From positions 1 to 33,865 of the forward strand of contig DAHVOV010000236.1 of assembly GCA_027318645.1 (NCBI GenBank): DNA of 33,865 bases. The letters run 5' to 3'. The notes below the pieces were generated by a model. The model did no database searches and was not told the origin of the DNA. It saw nothing but the letters and a program-made list of their open reading frames with translations. This DNA comes from Candidatus Aminicenantota bacterium. Lineage in GTDB: Bacteria > Acidobacteriota > Aminicenantia > UBA2199. This document shows positions 24,742-32,900 of this stretch, piece after piece; the stretch's first letter is position 1; every line of letters starts with the position of its first letter. The position numbers and the translations under genes were made by a program.

Positions 24742-25340
24742 TGGCCGACTTCGCCATCGAAGCGGCCCTGCTGCGCGACGATCGGCGGCTGATCTGCGGT
24801 TTGGACGAGGTGGGGCGGGGCTGCCTGTTCGGCCCCGTGGTCGCCGGCGCGGTCATCCTCGACCCGCGCCGCCCCGATCCCCGCTACGACGACTCGAAAA
24901 AGCTCTCCCCGCGGCGGCGCCAGATCCTGGCCCGCGACATCTACCGGACGGCGCTGGCCTACTCCATCGGCTGGAGCTGGAACAACGAGATCGATGACTG
25001 CAACATCCTCGAGGCGACCCGGCGCGCCATGCGCCAGGCGTTCCGCCGCCTGCAGCTCCGGCCCGACTTCGTCCTGATCGACGCCATCGACCCCGACTTC
25101 CTGCCGGTCCCCGGCCGGGCCATCATCGGCGGCGACGGCAAGAGCCTGTCCATCGCCGCCGCCTCGATCATCGCCAAGGTCTTCCGCGACCGCCTGCTGG
25201 AGGAGTTCGCCCCTTTCTTCCCCGAGTTTGACTTGGGGCGAAATAAGGGCTACCCTACACCGGGACACCAAAATGTGCTATCATGTCGGGGGGAAACGAT
25301 CTTCCACCGGAGGAGTTTCCGGCTGAAACATGGCGGTTGA
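24741..25340 (+). CDS. rnhB: Ribonuclease HII
   Basis: 199 residues. It cleaves the RNA strand of RNA-DNA hybrids and removes misincorporated ribonucleotides. Motifs: CGLDEVGRG with catalytic Asp22-Glu23, DSKKL, VLIDAID (third Asp region), GDGKSLSIAAASIIAKV, and KGYPTPGH. Length is usual. The start overlaps the rplS stop. Its 3' end holds the extended -10 of the next gene and overlaps that gene by 11 nt. Confidence 0.95.
   Translation: MADFAIEAALLRDDRRLICGLDEVGRGCLFGPVVAGAVILDPRRPDPRYDDSKKLSPRRRQILARDIYRTALAYSIGWSWNNEIDDCNILEATRRAMRQAFRRLQLRPDFVLIDAIDPDFLPVPGRAIIGGDGKSLSIAAASIIAKVFRDRLLEEFAPFFPEFDLGRNKGYPTPGHQNVLSCRGETIFHRRSFRLKHGG
25276..25284 (+). promoter_or_regulatory. Extended -10 promoter of the TPR gene, inside rnhB
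   Basis: TGC-TATCAT inside the 3' end of rnhB, about 45 nt before the ATG at 25330. A GGAGGAG element lies about 14 nt before that ATG, rather far for a ribosome site. No convincing -35. Confidence 0.4.
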
Positions 25341-28167
25341 AAATCGACTCAAGATCCTGCAGCAGGCCGACAAGCTGTTCAAGCAGGGCAAGATCGAGCT
25401 GGCGATCAAGGAGTACCAGAAGATCGTCGAGGTGAAGCCCGACGACCTGGAGGTGCGCCGCATCATCGGCGACCTGTACCTCAAGCTCAACAAGCTCCCC
25501 GAGGCCTTCAAGCAGTTCGAATGGATCTCCGACTTCTACCTGAAGGAGGGGTTCTTCACCAAGGCCATCGCCATGTACAAGCGCATCACGCGCCTCGACC
25601 CCCAGAACGAGTCGGTCTCCTTCAAGCTGGCCGACCTCTACTCCAAGCAGGGCCTGACCATCGAGGCCAAGCAGATCTACCTGGAGCTGGCCGAGGAATA
25701 CAAGCGCCAGAACAACCAGAAGAAGGCCCTGGGCATCTACAAGAAGATCCTGGAGCTGGACCGCGGCAACATCAAGATGCGCGTGCTGCTGGCCGACAAC
25801 TACCTGCGCGAGGGCATGAAGGAGGAGGCGGTCACCGAGTACCTCACCGCCAGCGACATCCAGATCAAGAAGCGCGAGTTCCCGCAGGCCGAGGAGCTGC
25901 TGATGCAGGCCTACGGCAAGGTCAAGCACCTGAAGATCTTCGAGAAGCTGATCTCCTGCTACATCGCCCAGGGCAACAACAACAAGGCCATCCAGATGCT
26001 GCGCAACCTGGGCGAGGAGATCTACAAGCACCTGAGCCTGCTGAAGATCCTCGGCGAGCTGTACTTCAAGAACAACCTCATCGAGGAGGCCGAGCACATC
26101 TACCGGCGCATCGCCGAGATCGACTCCAACGAGACCGAAGTGATCATGAAGCTCGGCAAGGTCTACCTGCAGCGGGAGGAGATCGACAAGGCCTTCCAGC
26201 TGTTCCTGCCGACCATCGACCGCTTCATCGAGAAGGAGAAGTACGACGAGGCCAACTCGCTGCTGCGCTTTATCATCACCTCGAACAACACCTACCTGCC
26301 GGCGCTGAACAAGCTGGCGGCGATCTTCAAGGCCACCAAGAAGACCAGCAGCCTGATCGCCCTCTACGAGTCGCTGCTGCCGATCTACGAGCAGCGCGAC
26401 ATGAAGGCGGAGCTGATCGCCGTCCTCAACGAGCTGATCGAGCTGACGGACTCGCCCTTCGCGTACCAGGAGCAGCTGGCGCGGCTGACCGGGGAGCAGG
26501 GCGGCGCCGAGGAGGAGGAGAACAAGCAGGAGCGCGAGTTCATCGCCTTCCAGCTCAACAACGCCGACCAGGCCCTGAAGGGCAACAACTTCCGCAAGGC
26601 CGCCGAGCTGCTGAAGACGGCGCAGAACGCCTTTCCCAACAACATCGAGATCCGCACCAAGCTGTTCGACGTCTTCCAGATGAGCAACGACATCGAGTCG
26701 CTGCTCAACGAGGGCATCGAGCTGATGAAGCTCTACAAGCGCGACAACCGCGACGAGGAGTACAAGCAGCTCCTGGACAAGCTCACGCGGCTCAAGCCCA
26801 ACGACGAGCGGCTGCTCGACCTCAGCGGCCACGAGCGCACCAACATCGAGATCGACTTCGACCACGCCGAGATGATCGAGCAGATCAAGGAGCTGCAGCA
26901 GCCGGGCATGGGCGAGCTGGACCTGGAGAGCTCGCGCCCGGGGGAGGAGGACGTCTTCCTGCTCAAGGGCGAGGACAGCCTGCAGCTGAAGACCGACCCC
27001 GAGAGCAAGAAGGGGCTGTCGTCGCACCTGGCCGAGCTCGACTTCTACATCAGCGAGGGCTACTTCAGCAACGCCGAAAAGGCCCTGCAGCGCCTGCGCA
27101 GCGAGTATCCCGAGAGCCGCGAGATCCAGGCGCGGCTGGAGCGGGTGCGCAAGGCCAGGGAAACGCGCCCCGACCGGACCGACTCCATCCGCGTCAAGCC
27201 CGGCGTGACCGAGAAGATCGAGATCGAGCCGTCGATCGCCCAGGAGAGCGACCTGCTGCAGAAGTTCGAGGACTCCAAGGTCGAGATGCGGCTCGACGGC
27301 CTGCTGAACCCGCCCGAGGAGAAGATCGCCTCCAGCGACTTCGCCGAGATCGACAACCTGAACTTCGAGATCGAGATGGAGGAGCCCGAGAGCAAGGAGG
27401 CGCCGGCACTGATCGAGATCGACCAGGAGGAGATCATCCAGGCCCCCTCCCCCAGCGCCAAGGCCAAGGCCGCCGCCGCGGAGCGTTCCGCCTCCGGCGC
27501 CGACTTCCTGGACATCGACAACATCTTCACCAGCGACGAGGCCGCCCCGGCCAGCGAGTCCCCCTTCCGCGACATCGACGAGAGCGACCTGGCCGAGAGC
27601 GAGGTCGACATCCTCAAGGGCGAGGGGCTGTTCCTCGAGGAGGAGGAGCTCTACGAGACCGAGAAGCTGGTCGCGGCCGAGCTCGCCGCCATCAAGTACT
27701 GGATCGAGGAGCTGCAGAAGCAGCGCACCTCGACGGTCGAGAAGAACATGATGGAGATCTTCAAGGAGTTCAAGAAGGGCGTCGACGAGAAGATCGGCCA
27801 GGAGGACTACGACACGCGCTACAACCTGGGCATCGCCTACAAGGAGATGGGCCTGATCGAGGAGGCCATCCACGAGTTCCTGATCTCCTCCAAGCACCCG
27901 CTGAAGTTCTTCGACTCGGCCGGGCTGCTGGGGATCTGCTTCCGCGAGAAGGGGATGATGGACGAGGCGATGGGCTGGTTCGAGAAGGCGCTGGCCATGC
28001 CCGGCCGCAAGGACGACGAGTACAACGCCGTCAAGTACGAGATGGTGCAGACCGCCCGCCTGAAGGAGGATTTCGCGACCGCCCGCAGGCTGGCGGCCGA
28101 GATCCTCAAGAAGGACCCCGGCTACCGCGACATCAAGGCCGTCATCGCGGAGATGCAGGGAAACTAG
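25330..28167 (+). CDS. Large TPR-repeat protein with acidic central region
   Basis: 945 residues, no signal peptide or membrane helix, so cytoplasmic. Residues 1 to about 380 are consecutive tetratricopeptide repeats, and more TPRs lie at about 395-500 and 560-605. Residues about 640-800 are acidic and probably disordered, with three spaced copies of an F-x-[DE]-I-D-[NE] motif at residues 671, 726 and 746. A C-terminal TPR block (about 805-945) contains EDYDTRYNLGIAYKEMGL, a signature I associate with large TPR proteins of Acidobacteriota and Deltaproteobacteria-type genomes. It is a protein-protein scaffold; partners are unknown. The 3' end overlaps the convergent dppC-like gene by 26 nt. 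Confidence 0.85.
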   Translation: MAVENRLKILQQADKLFKQGKIELAIKEYQKIVEVKPDDLEVRRIIGDLYLKLNKLPEAFKQFEWISDFYLKEGFFTKAIAMYKRITRLDPQNESVSFKLADLYSKQGLTIEAKQIYLELAEEYKRQNNQKKALGIYKKILELDRGNIKMRVLLADNYLREGMKEEAVTEYLTASDIQIKKREFPQAEELLMQAYGKVKHLKIFEKLISCYIAQGNNNKAIQMLRNLGEEIYKHLSLLKILGELYFKNNLIEEAEHIYRRIAEIDSNETEVIMKLGKVYLQREEIDKAFQLFLPTIDRFIEKEKYDEANSLLRFIITSNNTYLPALNKLAAIFKATKKTSSLIALYESLLPIYEQRDMKAELIAVLNELIELTDSPFAYQEQLARLTGEQGGAEEEENKQEREFIAFQLNNADQALKGNNFRKAAELLKTAQNAFPNNIEIRTKLFDVFQMSNDIESLLNEGIELMKLYKRDNRDEEYKQLLDKLTRLKPNDERLLDLSGHERTNIEIDFDHAEMIEQIKELQQPGMGELDLESSRPGEEDVFLLKGEDSLQLKTDPESKKGLSSHLAELDFYISEGYFSNAEKALQRLRSEYPESREIQARLERVRKARETRPDRTDSIRVKPGVTEKIEIEPSIAQESDLLQKFEDSKVEMRLDGLLNPPEEKIASSDFAEIDNLNFEIEMEEPESKEAPALIEIDQEEIIQAPSPSAKAKAAAAERSASGADFLDIDNIFTSDEAAPASESPFRDIDESDLAESEVDILKGEGLFLEEEELYETEKLVAAELAAIKYWIEELQKQRTSTVEKNMMEIFKEFKKGVDEKIGQEDYDTRYNLGIAYKEMGLIEEAIHEFLISSKHPLKFFDSAGLLGICFREKGMMDEAMGWFEKALAMPGRKDDEYNAVKYEMVQTARLKEDFATARRLAAEILKKDPGYRDIKAVIAEMQGN

Positions 28168-29008
28168 GCGTCCAGCCGCCTTCCCCGTCCCCGCGTTCCC
28201 CCGCGCGCGGTCCGCGCGCCGCCCCCGGCAGCCCCTCGGCCAGCTGCAGGAATCCCGCCACCAGCAGGGCCAGGCAGGCGCCCGGCAGCAGGACCAGCAG
28301 CGGCCGGTCGAACAGGTGGCCGCGGCCGGCGTCGATCATGCCGCCCAGCGTCGGCAGCCGCGGATCGAGCCCGAGCCCCAGGAAGCTCAGGCTGGACTCG
28401 GCCAGGATGACGGCGGCGGTCCCCGACGCGGCCTGGGTCAGCAGCAGGGGCAGCAGCAGCGGCACGACATGCTCGCGGGCGATGTGCCCGGCCGAGGCGC
28501 CGAAGCCCCTGGCGGCGAGGATGAAGTCCTGCTCGCGGATGCGCCGCACCTCGCCGCGCGCCAGCCGCGCATAGCCCGCCCAGCCGCCCAGGGCCAGCGC
28601 CGCGACCAGGTGGGACGCGCCCGGGCCCAAGAGGGCGAGCAGGACCAGCGCCAGCAGGATGCCGGGGAACGCCAGGGTGAAGTCGGCGGCGGCCATGATG
28701 GCGGCGCCGAGGCGGCCGCCGCGCCAGCCGGCGGCGAAGCCCGCTCCGGCGCCGACGCCGGCGGCCAGCGCCACGGCGGCCAGTGCCACCGCCGCCGAGG
28801 CGAGGGTGGCGAACGCCAGCGCCGGCAGAAGGTCCCGCCCCAGGTCGTCGGTGCCGAGCGGGTGCAGCGCCGACGGGCGCTGGAGCCGCTGCCGCAGGCA
28901 AGGCTCCAGGTCCGCCCCGCCGGCCACGGCGCCGGCCAGGAGCGCCGCCGCCAGTCCGGCCAGGACCAGGACGCCGCGGCGCAGGCGGCGCCTATCCGCT
29001 GCGCCCAC
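28142..29008 (-). CDS. Dipeptide/oligopeptide ABC transporter permease, DppC-like
   Basis: 288 residues with six membrane helices. The DppC N-terminal motif (HPLGTDDLGRDLLPAL) and the EAA loop that docks the ATPase (AARGFGASAGHIAREHVVP) are visible, as is GLGLDPRLPTLGGM of the family. The start is a GTG at 29008 overlapping the DppB-like gene by 17 nt. The last ~20 residues are basic/Gly/Pro-rich and run over the end of the convergent TPR gene. Substrates of the family range from peptides to nickel and glycans. No substrate-binding protein or ATPase gene is beside it in the window. Confidence 0.87.
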   Translation of the reverse strand: MGAADRRRLRRGVLVLAGLAAALLAGAVAGGADLEPCLRQRLQRPSALHPLGTDDLGRDLLPALAFATLASAAVALAAVALAAGVGAGAGFAAGWRGGRLGAAIMAAADFTLAFPGILLALVLLALLGPGASHLVAALALGGWAGYARLARGEVRRIREQDFILAARGFGASAGHIAREHVVPLLLPLLLTQAASGTAAVILAESSLSFLGLGLDPRLPTLGGMIDAGRGHLFDRPLLVLLPGACLALLVAGFLQLAEGLPGAARGPRAGERGDGEGGWTPSFPASPR

Positions 29009-29921
29009 GGTTGATGCGCGGGTCGAGCCGCTCGCAGCCCAGGTCGACCAGCCGGTTCGCCAGGTAGTAGGCCGCGGCCATCAGCAGCACCGCCCCCTGG
29101 ATGACGGGAAAATCGCGCTGGCGCACGGCCGTGACCAGCAGCGTGCCGATGCCGGGCCAGGAAAAGACGTTTTCGACGACGATGGCCCCGCCCAGCAGCG
29201 CTCCCGCCTGCAGCCCGGCCACGGTGACGATGGGCGGCAGGGCGTTCTTCAGGACGTGGCGGCGCAGGACCTGCCCCGGCGTCAGTCCCTTGGCCCGGGC
29301 CAGGAGCACGTACGGCCGGCCCGCTTCCAGGCGCAGCGTCACCCGCACCATGCGCACGAGCATGGCGCTGAGCGGGGCCGACAGCGTGACCGCGGGCAGC
29401 ACCAGGAACTCGGCGCCGCCGCTTCCCGAGACGGGAAGAAGGCCCAGTCCCAGCGAGAAGGCAAGAATCAGCACCAGGCCGAGCACGAAGACGGGGACCG
29501 CCAGGCCGAAGACGGCGAACGCCGCCTCCAGAATCCGCCACAGGCGGCTCCGGCCCCAGGCGGAGAGGCCTCCCAGCAGCAGCGAGAAGGGCAGGGTGAT
29601 GGCCAGGGCCGCCCCGGCCAGCAGCAGCGTGGGCGGCAGGCGGCGGAGCAGCAGCCCGCCCACCGGCCGGCGGTCGATCAGCGACTCGCCGAGGTCCAGC
29701 ACGGCCAGGCGCGCCGCGAAGCGGCCGTACTGCAAGGGCAGCGGCCGGTCGAGCCCCAGCTCCCGCCTCAGGCGCCGGATGTCCCCGGCGCGGGGACGGG
29801 GCCCGAGGGCGGCCAGGACCGGGTCGCCCGGCACCAGCCGCGCCAGCACGAAGGTGAAGCTGCCGACCGCCCAGAGAAAGAGGAGGAAGCGCGCCGTCGC
29901 CCGCAGCAGCCGCTTGATCAT
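28992..29921 (-). CDS. Dipeptide/oligopeptide ABC transporter permease, DppB-like
   Basis: 309 residues with six membrane helices. Family signatures: VPGDPVLAALG near the N-terminus, ELGLDRPLPLQYGRF, and the EAA loop LLARAKGLTPGQVLRRHVLK. It forms the inner-membrane pore with the DppC-like partner. The ATG at 29921 overlaps the TGA of the sigma-54 regulator (ATGA), so regulator and permeases are translationally linked. Much longer readings of this frame extend into the regulator gene and are shadows; the ATG at 29921 gives the family's normal start (MIKRLLRATARFLLFLW). Confidence 0.88.
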   Translation of the reverse strand: MIKRLLRATARFLLFLWAVGSFTFVLARLVPGDPVLAALGPRPRAGDIRRLRRELGLDRPLPLQYGRFAARLAVLDLGESLIDRRPVGGLLLRRLPPTLLLAGAALAITLPFSLLLGGLSAWGRSRLWRILEAAFAVFGLAVPVFVLGLVLILAFSLGLGLLPVSGSGGAEFLVLPAVTLSAPLSAMLVRMVRVTLRLEAGRPYVLLARAKGLTPGQVLRRHVLKNALPPIVTVAGLQAGALLGGAIVVENVFSWPGIGTLLVTAVRQRDFPVIQGAVLLMAAAYYLANRLVDLGCERLDPRINRGRSG

Positions 29922-32900
29922 GCGTCGATGCCGTGCTTCTTCAGCAGGTTGAACAGCGCCATGCGGCTGATGCCCAGGCGCTCGGCGGCCTGGCCGCGCC
30001 GGCCCTGCTGCTCCGCCAGCACCCGCAGCAGCAGCCCGCGCTCGAACTCCGCCCGCGCGCTCCTCCAGCTGAAAGGCGGCCGGTCGCCGCCGGGCGCCGC
30101 CTCGAGGCCCGGATCGAACGTGATCAGGTTCTTCACCCGCGACTCCAGCTCGCGCACATTGCCCGGGAAGTCGTCGCCGCGGAAGCGCGAGGCCAGCCCC
30201 TCGAGCCGGGCGGCGTCGAGGCCGGGGCGGCCGTGCTTGCGCAGGAAATGGCCGACGAGCAGCGGGATGTCCTCGCGCCGCTCGCGCAGGGGCGGGACGC
30301 GGATCACCAGGTCCTGCAGGCGGTAAAGCAGGTCGGCACGGAAGAGCTTGCCGCGCACCAGCTCCTCCAGGTCGCGATTGCTGGCGGAGACCACCCTCAC
30401 GTCGATGGACAGCGGGCGGTTCTCGCCCAGGCGGCGGATCTCCCGCTCCTGCAGCGCCCGCAGCAGCTTGGCCTGCAGCCCCAGGGGCAGGTCGGCGATC
30501 TCGTCCAGGAACAGGGTGCCGCCGTCGGCCGCCTCCAGCAGGCCGACGCGGTTCTCGTGGGCGCCGCTGAACGCGCCCCGCCGGTAGCCGAAGAGCTCCG
30601 CCTCCAGCAGGGTGTCGGGGATGGCGGCGGCATTGACCGAAACGAAGGGGCGCTGCGCCCGCGGGCCGAGCTGGTGGACGGCCCGGGCCACCAGTTCCTT
30701 GCCGCTGCCGCTCTCGCCGGCGATCAGCAGCGAGAAGTCGACCCGCGCCACGCGGGCGATCTGCCGCTTGAGCTCGAGGACCGCCTCCGACGCGCCGACG
30801 ATGAAGTCCAGCTTGCCGCCGATGCGATGCTCGTTCTCCAGGAAGTCGCGGAACAGCATGGCGAAGAAGCGGAAGGTCTCGCGGCAGCGCCCGCGGACAT
30901 CCTGGAAGCGCAGGGAGCCGTCTCGGGAGCCGATGGCCAGGCAGGCCAGGTAGCCGTCGGCCAGCGGCCAGCGCAGCAGCCGGGTGGCGGCGAAGGGGTA
31001 GAAGAGCCGTTCCGGGCTGCCGTAGAGGCGCCGCACCTCCGCCAGGTCGTGGTCCTGTTCCAGCGGCTCGGCCAGGGCCCGCTGCAGCATCTCCGCGCCG
31101 AGCTCGCGGAAGGAATCGCTGCTGGCGAAGCGGAATAGCTCGCGGCCCTGCTCGTGCACCGCGAGGGCCAGCCAGTCGACCGGGATCGTCCGCGCCAGCT
31201 CGCGGAACAGGCCGCGGAAGAAGTCGTCGGGCCGCCGCCAGTGCCGCCGCTGCTCGACCAGGCGTGCCTCGTCGAAGCGGCCCGTCTCCGTGCCGCTCGA
31301 GGCGCAGCGCCGGCGCAGTTCCTCCAGCCGTGCCGGGATCGCGCGCCGGTTGCGGGCGAAGAAATCGAGCATGGCCAGGAACTCCTCCCGGCGCCCCAGC
31401 GCCTCGCTCTCGGGGGCCAGGTCGAAGAACATGTACCAGTACTCGAAATAATAGTAATTCTTCTCCTGCGGCGAGAGCTCCCAGGCCAGCTCGCGGAAGG
31501 CCTCGAGCCATTCGCCGCGGCGATGCCGGCGCAGCAGCAGCCGCAGCGCCTCGAAGCGCAGCCGCCGCGAGGCGATGGCCTGCAGCCGCCGCCGCATCTC
31601 CCCGCTGCTGTCGTCCGTGCGCGCCGGCGCCGGCCGGCGCAGCAGGGCCAGGACGGCGCTCTGGTCGGCGCCCAGGCCGGAGCGGCAGGCGCCGGGATCG
31701 CCGCCGGCGCGAAGGCGCAGGAACGAGCACTCGCCGATCCCCTTGCGGTTGCGGGCGGCGCGGAAGGCGGCCTCGGCGCGCTCCGCCAGCTGCAGCGCCC
31801 TCTCGTCGCGCAGGCGCAGGACCTCGAGGCCGGCCCGGTTCAAAAGATCGACGCCGCTGGCGGCAGGCAGCCGCTTCTCCTCGTCCCAGGCCAGGGACTC
31901 CTCCAGCAGCCGCTCGGCCTGCAGCCAGTCGCCCTTGGCCAGCAGGACGTGGGCCAGGTTGGCGTTCACCAGCATCCGCCCGTCGGCATGGCCCGCCCGG
32001 GCATACAGCTGTTCCGCCTTGCGGTACCAGCACTCGGCCTGGAAATCGTCGTCGGCTTCGACGTACAGGTTGCCCAGGTCCACGGCGGCGGCGGCGGCGC
32101 TCGGTTCCAGCCCCTCCTCGCCGCCTTGCACATAGATGGCCTTGTACAGCGCTTCCGCCTCGGCGAAGCGCCCCTCCTCGCGCAGCAGCTTGGCCTGCTG
32201 GCTGCGGGCGGCGATCTCGGCCCGGCCGCCGCCGGCGCCGAGGAGGGCGCAGGCTTCCTGCAGCTGGGACCGGGCAACGGCGAACTCGCGGCTGTAGATG
32301 GCGCGATCGCTCTGCTGGACGAGGGCCAGGCCGCGATAGTACGGCGAAGCGATCCTGGCAGCATACGCGGCGGCGGCCGGCCGGGCCAGCTTCTCCAGGC
32401 GCATGAAGTTCAGGTACAGCCACTCGTCGCGCCACTCCTCGTCCGGCTTGGGCAGCCCGGCCAGCAGCCGCCCCAGCTCGCGGTATTCGCGGCGGCGCAG
32501 GGCCAGGTGGGCCTTTCGCAGCCGCGCCCAGGCCGGGAGCGGCGCCGCCATGCCTTCCAGGAGCCGCGCCGCCTGCTCCAGGCAGCCCCCCTGGATCAGC
32601 ACCTCGATGCCCGGCCCCAGCGCCGCTTCGTCCCCCGCGCCGCGCGCCAGCCGGCTCTCCAGCAGGTCGGCGGCGGGGCCGGGGCCGATCTTGCCCGGAT
32701 GCTCGCGGGCCATGAGGCGGAGATGCGCCGCCAGCTCCCCGGGCCGCTCCCCGGCCAGAAGGCAGCGGAGGCGGGCGTAAGGCCAGTCGCAGCGCTCGGC
32801 GATGAGCGCCAGCGCCGCCAGTGTCCTGCCGGGCGGCGGAGCGGCGCTGCCGTCCGGGAGACAGGCCACCAGGCCGCCGCGGCCACGGCTTTCGCGGACC

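Noticed and set aside
25255-27897. An ~880-codon open frame antisense to the TPR gene
   Set aside because: Repetitive Leu/Asp/Val composition that mirrors the Lys/Glu/Asp codons of the TPR gene; no start signal or family motif.
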